From contig CAJQQR010000024.1 of assembly GCA_905480545.1 (NCBI GenBank), positions 1 through 63,383 of the forward strand: DNA of 63,383 bases, written 5' to 3'. Below the pieces are notes generated by a model. It did no database searches. It saw only the letters and a list, made by a program, of their open reading frames with translations, and was not told the origin of the DNA. Position numbers and translations under genes: made by a program. Of the stretch, positions 18,750 through 26,993 are shown piece after piece. The stretch comes from an uncultured Pirellulaceae bacterium (lineage in GTDB: Bacteria; Planctomycetota; Planctomycetia; Pirellulales; Pirellulaceae). Position 1 is the first letter of the stretch. Each line of letters begins with the position of its first letter.

Positions 18750-20015
18750 ATGTTGTTCGTCCTCACAATGTTTTTTTCCATTGTCGTCCTAGCCGGAGCG
18801 TTGATTCAGGCAGTTCCGATTATGAACTTGTGTCGGAAAGTGAAACAGCCACACCGGACGCCCATTTCAGACGATCAATGCAGACCCGTGGCCGTTGTGA
18901 TGTCGCTTCGCGGTGGCGATCCGTTTCTTGAAGAGTGTTTAAACCGGATTATACAACAAGACTATCCAGATTACGAAATTGTAATCGCGTTGGATAATGA
19001 AAACGATCCAGCGGTCCCCTATGTTGATCGGTTGAATGACGCACAGCATTCGCCCCGACTTACAAAAAAAATCATTACCGAACGAAGCAAAAACTGCACG
19101 CTGGTAAATAGCAATTATGCCCGCGTGGTTGAAGAAATTGACGATCGATTTGAATTTGTCGTTTTCGTTGATGCAGATGCGGTCACATGGAGCGGATGGT
19201 TGCGTGCATTAATTCAGCCATTAATTGAAAATGAAACAATCGGTGCCAGCAGTGGTAATCGTTGGTATACACCGGAAAACGGAGAACTCGGTAGTTTGGT
19301 TCGAGCGTTTTGGAATATGGGTTCGGTCATCCAGATGGCCCAGTTCCGTTTTCCATGGGGGGGGAGTTTGGCGATTCGGACCGACATCGCCAAGAGCGAC
19401 GAAATGCTTCAACAATGGCGAACCTCGTTTTCGGCCGATGCGCCAGTTTTTAACGTCGTCAAAAGGGCGGGGAAAAAATTCTTTTTTAATCCGCACATGT
19501 TGTTGCTCAATTCAGAATCCACCAATTTGAAAACCTTTTCGAATTGGATTCCGCGGCAGATGATTCAGGGCAAGTTGTATCACCCGAAATGGATGCCCGT
19601 TTTGATTCAGGGAATCATAATGGCTTTCGTTTTTTTGGGTGCACTTGCGACGAATTTTACCAACCTGTTTTTGGGCAAGTGGGTTTCGTTTTGTGTATTG
19701 GGAGGAGCGTTGACGTTTGCTTGGGGAATTACGTGTCTATTCTTCATTGTGATGAATCACGTTATTACCCGTCGTCATTCAGAATTAACGCGTGAAGTTC
19801 GCGCAGACTGGTTAACAGTTGGAAACATTTTGCGATTGCCGCAGGTTTCGCTAATCGCATTAGTCGTATGCGTCGTTGCTCTTGTAAAAGTTCTTCGTAT
19901 TCGTCGAATCGAATGGCGAGGAATAGCCTACCAGATCCGGAAACCTTTCGATATTGAATTGGAAGAGTATAAACCTTTTCGCCAACCTCGAGCTGATTCG
20001 CAATACTCGCTGTAG
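18750..20015 (+). CDS. Family 2-type glycosyltransferase, membrane-bound
   Basis: A 421-residue protein from ATG 18750, which places a transmembrane helix (FVLTMFFSIVVLAGALIQ) at the N-terminus. A GT-A domain follows: VAVVMSLRGGDPFLEECLNR, ALDNENDPA, the DxD-like FVDADA (about residue 150) and the acceptor region QFRFPWGGSLAIR. There are at least two further membrane helices near residues 290-345 and one near 385. The layout is like ceramide glucosyltransferase/HpnI-type enzymes. The frame extends upstream to 18516, which overlaps the divergent selenoprotein gene. An alternative ATG at 18687 would share a CATG with the selenoprotein start. The product is probably a glycolipid or surface glycan. 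Confidence 0.83.
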   Translation: MLFVLTMFFSIVVLAGALIQAVPIMNLCRKVKQPHRTPISDDQCRPVAVVMSLRGGDPFLEECLNRIIQQDYPDYEIVIALDNENDPAVPYVDRLNDAQHSPRLTKKIITERSKNCTLVNSNYARVVEEIDDRFEFVVFVDADAVTWSGWLRALIQPLIENETIGASSGNRWYTPENGELGSLVRAFWNMGSVIQMAQFRFPWGGSLAIRTDIAKSDEMLQQWRTSFSADAPVFNVVKRAGKKFFFNPHMLLLNSESTNLKTFSNWIPRQMIQGKLYHPKWMPVLIQGIIMAFVFLGALATNFTNLFLGKWVSFCVLGGALTFAWGITCLFFIVMNHVITRRHSELTREVRADWLTVGNILRLPQVSLIALVVCVVALVKVLRIRRIEWRGIAYQIRKPFDIELEEYKPFRQPRADSQYSL

Positions 20016-20136
20016 CATACCACTCAAAAATTTATTCAGTTGTAGCCATTGGGCCGTTCCACAACATGCCGCAGCAAACACGTCCCGTTTTCAATTTGCT
20101 ATCAAGGGAATCGAAAGAGCACAGTACTTACTGTAT

Positions 20137-21057
20137 CTAAGTGAAAGTAGCGTTTTGAATCGCAGTCAAGAAGTCTTTTGATGGGCGTGTAATCATTCGG
20201 GCGACTGTGGAATGTAACCTTCCGAACCATCGAGCAGGGTAAAGAACTGCCTGTCCAAAACGGACTCTCGCGCGTGCGGCCGGCCCAAGACTGGCTGGTT
20301 GAGCGATACGTTTTTGAAACAAAATTGGATCCCAAAACAACGAGCTATCAATTTCAATGAAATCGTTGCTTCGGTAGAGATTTTTTATGTCACCCGAAAA
20401 CTTGCGATTCGCCAACAAATGTGTAGGCGTCGTCGAATGAATTAACCAAAACGGCGAGTTGACAAACAGGAGCCCGCCAGGTTTCAACCAGTCGCTAAAC
20501 TTCTTTACAAATTCAATTGGGTTGAAGATGTGTTCCAAGACATCAAGACAAACAATAACGTCCATCGATCCCGGTTGTATCTGACCGAGTGAATTGAGAG
20601 TTTTGATCTCAAGCTGATTGTCTTGAAACACTGCCTTCGCAAATCGGCTGCATTTTTTAGACGGGTCAAAATAACGGACGCGGTGACCTTGGCAACCGAA
20701 GTGAGCGCTGTCGAATCCAAGTCCGTCGCCGAAACATAACATTTTCTGGTTGGTTCGATCCAATCGACTTAAGCGATTTGAGATAAATTTCCGCATGTTT
20801 TGTTTGGCTTTGCACGTGTTCCAAACCGTCGACTCGAACAAAAATGCGTCCGATTCCTCGTAGAAACGCTCAAGCGCCGGCGAATTCACAAAAGGCTTGA
20901 TGGAACGCCGTTGGATTTCAGCCGATACCGTGTGTCCGAGTTTTTTTGTTTCGGCGATCAGACGTTTTTGGACGTCGGATGGACGTAAGTCGGTAACTTT
21001 CGCAATAAGTTGTATAAGACGGGAGGGATTATTTAGTGGCGGTAGCATTGTTACCAA
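20137..21057 (-). CDS. Class I SAM-dependent methyltransferase
   Basis: A 306-residue protein. A Rossmann methyltransferase domain is visible from about residue 108: motif I MLCFGDGLGFDSAHFG (GxGxG-like), motif II RYFDPS, motif IV MDVIVCLDVLEHIFNP and the post-motif LKPGGLLFVNSPF. The N-terminal 100 residues are helical and of unknown role. The substrate is unknown. It is convergent with the glycosyltransferase gene, and a shared role in lipid or glycan modification is only a guess. Confidence 0.85.
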   Translation of the reverse strand: MVTMLPPLNNPSRLIQLIAKVTDLRPSDVQKRLIAETKKLGHTVSAEIQRRSIKPFVNSPALERFYEESDAFLFESTVWNTCKAKQNMRKFISNRLSRLDRTNQKMLCFGDGLGFDSAHFGCQGHRVRYFDPSKKCSRFAKAVFQDNQLEIKTLNSLGQIQPGSMDVIVCLDVLEHIFNPIEFVKKFSDWLKPGGLLFVNSPFWLIHSTTPTHLLANRKFSGDIKNLYRSNDFIEIDSSLFWDPILFQKRIAQPASLGPAARARVRFGQAVLYPARWFGRLHSTVARMITRPSKDFLTAIQNATFT

Positions 21058-21410
21058 TTGAACAAAAGGAAACGGGTCAATCGATCGTCGATTTGATGAA
21101 AGCGTTTAAAAGCTCGTTAACGTGGAATACAGTTATGAATCGTCGCCCCGTGGGTACTGACTTCATTGAAAATTGATCGCACCCCAGGGCCTCGACCGCG
21201 GAAATGCAAAACTTTGCATCATCAATTCCCGGAATGTCTTACTCATTAGTCCGTTCTGTTCGCCGACGTCCAATCGTACCGAAACGTGCTGGGCAAAACG
21301 CAGGTTTCCATGAATAATAGTAAGCGAATGGGAAGGGGAGGCCGACTACTTTGAACTAGCAACAAAACGTTAGGGCAAGCGGACATCAATACAGAGATCA
21401 AAAGAACCAA
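21058..21410. other. Divergent intergenic region upstream of serS
   Basis: It lies between the methyltransferase (minus) and serS (plus). I see no T-box, riboswitch or extra gene. Confidence 0.4.
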
Positions 21411-22691
21411 ATGTTGGATAGAAAATATATCCTCGCGAATGTTGAGGAAGTCAAAACAAACTGTGTCAATCGTGGCGTTCAATGTGATGTCGATAAATTG
21501 GTTGATTTAGAGACCGAACGAAAAGAAAAGGACCTGCAGTCCCAAGAGTTCAATCGACTAGCAAACGAAATTTCCAAAAAGATCGGCAAAGCGGACCCAA
21601 GCGAACGGGAAACCTTGAAAGAAGAGGCTCGATCCTACAGGGAAAAAAAGGAAGCTGCTGCCAAGACATGTGATGAACTAGATGCAGCCGTTCACGAACT
21701 TCAGTTGCGAATTCCCAATCTGTCGCATCCAGACGCTCCGATAGGAAAAGATGATAAAGACAACCTTGAAATCAGTCGTGGCGCGCACTTGCCACGGGAA
21801 TTCGATTTCAAAGTTGAAGATCACGTTGAAATAGGCGAACGACTTGATCTAATTGATTTTGAAGGTGGGGCTCGAACGACCGGATCGGGTTTTTACTTTT
21901 TAAAAAACGATGCCGTTCTTTTGGACATGGCGCTTCAGCAATATGCGGTCACTCAGCTGGTGAAACGAGGGTTCATTCCAATGACGACCCCCGATCTTGC
22001 TCATGAAGATATTTTGGAGGGTATCGGATTCAACCCCCGCGGCAATGAGACACAGGTTTACAGCGTAGAAAACTCTAACCTTTGTTTGGTGGGCACTGCG
22101 GAGATTACGCTTGGTGGCCTCTATGCCAAGCAAACGTTTGACTCAGAAGAACTTCCAGTAAAATTGTGCGGAGTCAGTCACTGCTTCCGGACGGAAGCAG
22201 GTGCCGCCGGACGAGCATCAAAAGGCTTATATCGCGTCCATCAATTTACAAAAATCGAGATGTTCGCCTACACGCTGCCGGACCAGAGCGATGCGGTTCA
22301 TGAAGAGCTCCGGCAAATCGAATGCGAACTCTTTGATGCATTGGAGATTCCTTACCGCGTAGTTGACACTTCGACCGGGGACCTTGGTGGTCCAGCCTTT
22401 CGAAAATATGATTTGGAAGCATGGATGCCAGGTCGGGGTGATGCCGGGGAATGGGGTGAGGTGACGTCAACGTCAAATTGCACGGATTATCAGGCTCGCC
22501 GTTTGGAATCTCGCTACAAAGTCAAAGGCGAAAAAGGAACTAACTTCGTTCATACCTTAAACGGAACCGCAATTGCCTGCAGTCGTGCGATCATCGCGAT
22601 ACTTGAAAACAATCAGCAAGCCGATGGATCAATTGCCATTCCAGCTGCGTTGCACCCGTTTATGGGCAAAGATAAAATCGCTGCAAAGTAA
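21411..22691 (+). CDS. serS: Seryl-tRNA synthetase
   Basis: A 426-residue class II synthetase of normal length. It starts with MLDRKYILANVEEVKTNCVN, then a long antiparallel coiled-coil arm (about residues 30-105) that grips the tRNASer long arm. The catalytic domain has TTPDLAHEDILEGIGFNP, LCLVGTAEITLGG, motif 2 CFRTEAGAAGRASKGLYRVH and motif 3 HTLNGTAIACSRAIIAILEN. It charges tRNASer with serine, and would also charge tRNASec if the selenoprotein nearby is real, since SerRS supplies Ser-tRNASec. Confidence 0.96.
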   Translation: MLDRKYILANVEEVKTNCVNRGVQCDVDKLVDLETERKEKDLQSQEFNRLANEISKKIGKADPSERETLKEEARSYREKKEAAAKTCDELDAAVHELQLRIPNLSHPDAPIGKDDKDNLEISRGAHLPREFDFKVEDHVEIGERLDLIDFEGGARTTGSGFYFLKNDAVLLDMALQQYAVTQLVKRGFIPMTTPDLAHEDILEGIGFNPRGNETQVYSVENSNLCLVGTAEITLGGLYAKQTFDSEELPVKLCGVSHCFRTEAGAAGRASKGLYRVHQFTKIEMFAYTLPDQSDAVHEELRQIECELFDALEIPYRVVDTSTGDLGGPAFRKYDLEAWMPGRGDAGEWGEVTSTSNCTDYQARRLESRYKVKGEKGTNFVHTLNGTAIACSRAIIAILENNQQADGSIAIPAALHPFMGKDKIAAK

Positions 22692-22811
22692 GTTCTACTG
22701 GGTGTTGTAAAGCCCCAAAGTTTGTGCCTCGTAAACAATGCTCAAAGCCTGGTGACACCGACTGAGGGTGAACATCTGGCCGATTGAACCAAGCGAAAAC
22801 TGTGAAATGCT

Positions 22812-23345
22812 ATGGGACAAAAGTTTGACACCATTTTTCGGTTTTGCCCACTATGCGGTGATCGGTCTGGGCCGACGTCGTCAATTCCCTTCGTTTGCAA
22901 CAATTGCGAGTTTCAATACTATTTTTCTCCGACAATCGCAGTTGGCGGGATTATTTGTGATGAAGCTGGACGAGTGCTTTTTATCGAGCGTGCAAAGGAT
23001 CCAGGAAAAGGAATGCTTGGATTGCCTGGCGGTTTTGTCGATGGCGGCGAGTCAGGCGAGATTGCTGTCGCCCGCGAGATTCACGAAGAAGTTGGCTTGA
23101 TCGCTACGGAGATGCAGTTCCTTACAACGTTTCCGAACACCTATGAATACAAAGGGGTGATCAGCGATGTGTTGGACCTGTTCTACGTTTGTAAAGTCAA
23201 AACAATAGAGTTTATTCAAGTCCAAGAGTCCGAAGTGACGTCCTACTTTTTCGCGAAACCGGAGGAGTCCGTGATCGAACAAATGGCATTCGAATCCAAC
23301 AAAAAAGCGATACGCAAGTTTGCTGGTTTAAAGGAGAACGGCTAA
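22812..23345 (+). CDS. Nudix hydrolase with N-terminal zinc ribbon
   Basis: A 177-residue protein. Residues 11-38 carry a CPLCGD...CNNC zinc ribbon as in NudC/ADP-ribose pyrophosphatase relatives. The Nudix box follows at about residues 80-102 (GGFVDGGESGEIAVAREIHE then EVGL). It hydrolyses a nucleoside diphosphate linked to another group; the substrate is not predictable, and NAD(H) or ADP-ribose-like compounds are usual for zinc-ribbon members. The ATG at 22812 leaves 120 bases after serS. Confidence 0.88.
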   Translation: MGQKFDTIFRFCPLCGDRSGPTSSIPFVCNNCEFQYYFSPTIAVGGIICDEAGRVLFIERAKDPGKGMLGLPGGFVDGGESGEIAVAREIHEEVGLIATEMQFLTTFPNTYEYKGVISDVLDLFYVCKVKTIEFIQVQESEVTSYFFAKPEESVIEQMAFESNKKAIRKFAGLKENG

Positions 23346-23397
23346 GAAAACCGCTCTGCATCCGTGGTGCTTTGCGGTCGATTGGGAAATATCCTCA

Positions 23398-23441
23398 GAT
23401 GTCCTTAGTGTGAAATCATGATGTCCTTAGTGTGAAATCAT
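23398..23441. repeat. 22-bp tandem duplication
   Basis: The unit GATGTCCTTAGTGTGAAATC + AT occurs twice without gap (23398-23419 and 23420-23441). It overlaps the stop codon and last residues of the DUF4332 gene, so the second copy lies just past the gene. Confidence 0.9.
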
Positions 23442-23834
23442 GGGAGTCGTTTCTTTCGCGGCGGCAATCCAGGCTTGCACTTGCGTCTCACTCGGGACCT
23501 TTTGGGCAAGTCTTTTCTCTGCGTTGATCTCGGCAAGTTTTTCGGTCAAATGATCTGTCCGTCGGGTCGCCAATTCCTTAATCGTGTCCACACCGGCGGC
23601 TTTCAATAGCTCTCCAAATTGTCGACCGACGCCATTGACTCTCATCAAATCGGCAACATCCGCCCAGACGAGCAATTGCTTTGCGGTTAAATCGGATTCT
23701 TTCTCAATGGCGTTTCGCCCCGCGGCGCTTGCACACTTTTCCAGCAGTTGCTCCGTCGTCGTGATTCCCACGGCCGAGAGTTTTTCTGTGTAAACTGGGC
23801 CGATTCCTTCGATTTCATCGATTTTATAGTTCAT
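23427..23834 (-). CDS. DUF4332 helix-hairpin-helix protein
   Basis: A 135-residue protein made of two helix-hairpin-helix-like halves: IDEIEGIGPVYTEKLSAVGI (residues 5-24) and DLMRVNGVGRQFGELLKAAG (about 68-87). The pattern IxGIGPxxxxxLxxxGI and a matching second half is that of DUF4332. HhH motifs often bind DNA non-specifically, but the role is not established. The frame is open further upstream to 24026, but the ATG at 23834 gives the family N-terminus. Confidence 0.8.
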   Translation of the reverse strand: MNYKIDEIEGIGPVYTEKLSAVGITTTEQLLEKCASAAGRNAIEKESDLTAKQLLVWADVADLMRVNGVGRQFGELLKAAGVDTIKELATRRTDHLTEKLAEINAEKRLAQKVPSETQVQAWIAAAKETTPMISH

Positions 23835-24000
23835 GTCGTGTCCTTGCAGGAGCCTGTTGTTGGAAGTGATTTTGGACAAAAAAAGATCTTGACGGGGTAT
23901 GATTCTCCCGCCCAGATTGTCGTTGTAGCGTAAGTCTAAGATGTCCCTTTGGCCTTCAACAGGACAGCGAAGCTGATTTTCGACGCAAGTTTTTATCCGT

Positions 24001-24213
24001 TCAACGCGATTCGGCGTTTTCAGCATCTTTCCGCTTGCCCGCGTCGGCTTCTTTCAAATCAGTCTTGCTGGATTTGACACTGGCAGTGCTCTTCGTGCCT
24101 CCGACCGGAGGCTTTGCTCCGCCTCATCAGCCGCCGGATGATGTTGGTTTTCCACCACAGCCTGCCAATGTAAAACAGGCCAGCACAGAGACTAGCAATA
24201 TGATTTTTCGCAT
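24001..24213 (-). pseudogene. Short lipoprotein ORF interrupted by two UGA codons
   Basis: From ATG 24213 the minus strand encodes a textbook lipoprotein signal (MRKIILLVSVLACFTLAGCG, lipobox LAGC) and then runs into TGA TGA at 24124-24129 after 28 codons. The same frame stays open afterwards for another 40 codons of hydrophilic sequence (GGAKPPVGGTKS..., rich in Lys, Asp, Ala) to a TGA at 24001. This could be a decayed small lipoprotein gene, a true 28-residue lipopeptide, or a sequencing artefact. Planctomycetes have many tiny lipoproteins of this GCGG type. Confidence 0.45.
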
Positions 24214-24291
24214 GGAATTTCCTTGTAAATTTGGTTGGTGGCAATGTTTTGTTGTCTCCAATCAATTTACGGAAGAATAACCCATTTGGTT

Positions 24292-26601
24292 TCAGGCGTG
24301 TGTGAAACCTTCCCCTTTTTGAACGTAAGGATTACCCGAATTAGAATCCGCATTCAACTTATTGAGACGTTTGCGAATGATACGCCCAACGCAAAAGCTG
24401 ATAGGGAAGAGGATGTGTGTTGGTAATTTGGCGATCGTCGCGATTGTGCTCGCCCAGAATACGGTTGGATTGAAATAGAAGACGATTGCACCGACCAAAT
24501 TAAGGATTCCAAAAATCGTGAGAAGCGAAACCAGGCCGAATATTTCTTTATCAAGGTTGGCGTTCATCATTCCGGTGATACCGCAGACCAACAATGATGT
24601 CATACCCATTGCTCCCAAAAAAAGATTGGGCATGAAGAGTCGTGATGATAACTCAAATTGCTGCGATGCATTTGGGTGGACCGAAGGCTGTGAAATGCGC
24701 CCCAATTCCAAAAGATTTGCATTGTATTCAAAACCCTTGAAGAGTCTTCGGTAAGGGGTCTTAAAGAACGCGACGACCAGAGCGATACCCACTAACACGA
24801 CTCCCGGATGTATCCATACGATAAGGGTTGCTGCCCAGCCGATTGTTATGACCCAGCCGTTGACCATGTTGCGCACACACTTCGATAAATAAATTTCAAA
24901 GATGCCGGCAATGAACATGGCAACACCGCCCAACGCGATGAGCGGAGCGATTTCGGCATCTGATCCTCTACCGTTCAGGATGACAAAACTGGAAATGAAG
25001 ATGCAAGTTGCGGTCACTAAATCAACGATACCGGCGGCAAAGAACAGATTCGCCGGTTTCGTTAACTTTTCCTTTAGTTCGCTCACCGCCTCCTCATCGA
25101 CTGGAGGATCCTGTTCTGCGTCGTTCTCATCTTCCAGGTCAAAACCCAGCGTGGCTTCAATTTGTTGACAAAGCTGATTTGCGAGTTTTTTGTCTTTTGA
25201 ATCGAAAAGTAAATCGATTTTGCCATTTTCAGCGCCAGGCAATGACGCAAATTCTTCAAAGTAATCCGTTTGGATTTCGACCTTAGGATGTGAGTACCAG
25301 CTAAACTCCGGCTTAAATGCCAGTATGTGTTCAAATGAAATTCGGACCTGTTTGAATTCCGAGCGGAACAGCCCTCCAAGTACATCCTTGATTTCAAGAT
25401 CGATCACCAATTCCTGGCTATCAAAATCAACACGAAACAGTCCTTTGCCCCTTCCGAATCCAGCAAAAACTTTGTGCAGCTGAAAGTTCACCGCCGGTAG
25501 GCGTTTGCTCGCTGACCTATTCTGCGATTTGTTTCTGCCTAAATTGGATTCCGAAACGGGTTTCTGCGGCGGAATAGCGGAGTCGTCGAGCTTTGGACTT
25601 TCGAGAATTGCACTTTCGACGGCCAACTTTACGTCGCTTGCGTGTTGGAAACGATTCTTCGGTTGTTTCTCCAACGTTCGCATCACGACGGGGTCTAGCT
25701 CCTGATTCTTATGTGCGATCATAGATGGTGGATCGAAGCGACCTAACGGAAGCTCACCGGTTAGCAGTTCGTAAAATACAACCCCCAGCGAATAAATATC
25801 ACTTCGATGATCGACGGTCGTTGGGCTCTCGATTTGCTCCGGAGCCATATATTTTAAGGTGCCGAGAACTTGATTGGTGCTTGTCAACGTAAAGTTGATT
25901 GCGTTCTGCTCCAATAGCTTTGCCAAACCGAAATCGGTGATTTTAACTCGCCCCTTCGAATCCAGCATGATGTTTTCCGGTTTGATGTCGCGGTGAACGA
26001 TGCCTTCGTCATGGGCAAATTGCAGCGCCTCGCAAATTTGCGGGATGACTTTTAATGCCTCGTGCGTGCTGAGACCACCTGCTTCGATCGCTTCTCGCAA
26101 ATTGACACCGTCGATATACTCCATCACAAAATAGAACATGTCTGCGACCTGTCCAAACTCGAATACCATTACGATATTTGGATGTGTCAATCGCGCTAGT
26201 GCTCTAGCCTCGCGTTGAAATCTTTCTGAAAACGAAGGGTCCGTTCCGGCATAGGGCGGCAAAATTTTGACGGCGACTTGGCGGTCCAGTGAAATCTGTT
26301 TTGCTAAGTAAACGGCGCCCATTCCACCCTGCCCCAGTAACGAATCAACCTCGAGGTGATCGAAGCGTTTATTCAAATCGGCAGCGTTTGGAGCAATGAA
26401 TGCGGTTGCCGGTTTTGTGCCCTTGGGGTTGTCAATTGTCGCATCGTCAGGATTGGACAATCCAAGCCCCAAAATACAACTAGGGCAAATTCCAGCAGGT
26501 GCATCGGCCGGGATTTCCGACTGACATTGCGGGCAATGGGTTGTTTCTTTATCTAACGAGTTCGAAATCACAGCAATTTTTCTATGGTTTAGCGAAAACA
26601 A
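24292..26601 (-). CDS. Hanks-type Ser/Thr protein kinase with zinc ribbon and membrane domain
   Basis: A 769-residue protein. Residues 20-45 hold a zinc ribbon (CPQCQSEIPADAPAGICPSC). The kinase domain follows at about 83-340: GQGGMGAVYLAKQ, VAVKILPP, HRDIKPENIML, DFGLAKLL and MAPEQ, so all catalytic residues are present. The C-terminal half has a middle domain with many Phe/Glu residues and then about six transmembrane helices (from about residue 525 to 740). The kinase would be cytoplasmic and membrane-tethered. It is divergent from the secretin gene. Target and stimulus are unknown. Confidence 0.93.
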   Translation of the reverse strand: MFSLNHRKIAVISNSLDKETTHCPQCQSEIPADAPAGICPSCILGLGLSNPDDATIDNPKGTKPATAFIAPNAADLNKRFDHLEVDSLLGQGGMGAVYLAKQISLDRQVAVKILPPYAGTDPSFSERFQREARALARLTHPNIVMVFEFGQVADMFYFVMEYIDGVNLREAIEAGGLSTHEALKVIPQICEALQFAHDEGIVHRDIKPENIMLDSKGRVKITDFGLAKLLEQNAINFTLTSTNQVLGTLKYMAPEQIESPTTVDHRSDIYSLGVVFYELLTGELPLGRFDPPSMIAHKNQELDPVVMRTLEKQPKNRFQHASDVKLAVESAILESPKLDDSAIPPQKPVSESNLGRNKSQNRSASKRLPAVNFQLHKVFAGFGRGKGLFRVDFDSQELVIDLEIKDVLGGLFRSEFKQVRISFEHILAFKPEFSWYSHPKVEIQTDYFEEFASLPGAENGKIDLLFDSKDKKLANQLCQQIEATLGFDLEDENDAEQDPPVDEEAVSELKEKLTKPANLFFAAGIVDLVTATCIFISSFVILNGRGSDAEIAPLIALGGVAMFIAGIFEIYLSKCVRNMVNGWVITIGWAATLIVWIHPGVVLVGIALVVAFFKTPYRRLFKGFEYNANLLELGRISQPSVHPNASQQFELSSRLFMPNLFLGAMGMTSLLVCGITGMMNANLDKEIFGLVSLLTIFGILNLVGAIVFYFNPTVFWASTIATIAKLPTHILFPISFCVGRIIRKRLNKLNADSNSGNPYVQKGEGFTHA

Positions 26602-26775
26602 AATCTTTATTTGGCAACGGGCGTAGCATGCAGAAAAATGCGTTAACCGGCCTGTACGTAAAGATAAACGAAAAAAAGTTATTCGTTACAAGCAATTGAA
26701 TTGCAATCATTCGGTAAGTGCTAGCGATTCCAGATTGGAATTTCAGAATAATACTGATTTTTTTTTGAACTGGGA

Positions 26776-26804
26776 TTGACGGTTCACTGTGGTGTTTGTA
26801 ATTA
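26776..26804 (+). promoter_or_regulatory. Candidate sigma70 promoter of the secretin gene
   Basis: TTGACG (26776-26781), a 17-base spacer and TAATTA (26799-26804). It lies about 190 bases before the start codon in the divergent region between kinase and secretin genes. It is the best -35/-10 pair I found there. Confidence 0.5.
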
Positions 26805-26857
26805 AACGGCTCGACTATTTAAATCGCCATAGTATCCTCTTGATGGGTATGGATGGT

Positions 26858-26944
26858 CTGATTGTTTTGGCGTGGGCGAACCATTTGAGTTTACTCCGAG
26901 CCGCCCTGCGGCAAGCTCAAAATCGATGAAGGCAAAACAATCAG
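26858..26944 (+). promoter_or_regulatory. Structured 5' leader of the secretin gene
   Basis: Nested inverted repeats: outer 12 bp CTGATTGTTTTG (26858-26869) with CAAAACAATCAG (26933-26944); middle TTTGAG/CTCAAA; inner GCCGC CCT GCGGC. Together they can fold as one long hairpin just before the start region. The SD AAGGAG at 26982-26987 lies downstream of it, six bases before the TTG start. Confidence 0.65.
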
Positions 26945-26993
26945 GTCATTATCCGATCGAGGTCTTACGGTATCTCTAAGGAAGGAGAACAAT

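Noticed and set aside
24001..24213. Reading the UGA UGA in the lipoprotein ORF as selenocysteine
   Set aside because: Two adjacent UGAs directly after a short lipoprotein signal, with no redox motif, are not a plausible selenocysteine context.
24035..24280. 81-codon plus-strand ORF opposite the lipoprotein remnant
   Set aside because: It is Pro-rich because it is the complement of the Gly-rich lipoprotein frame; no independent support.
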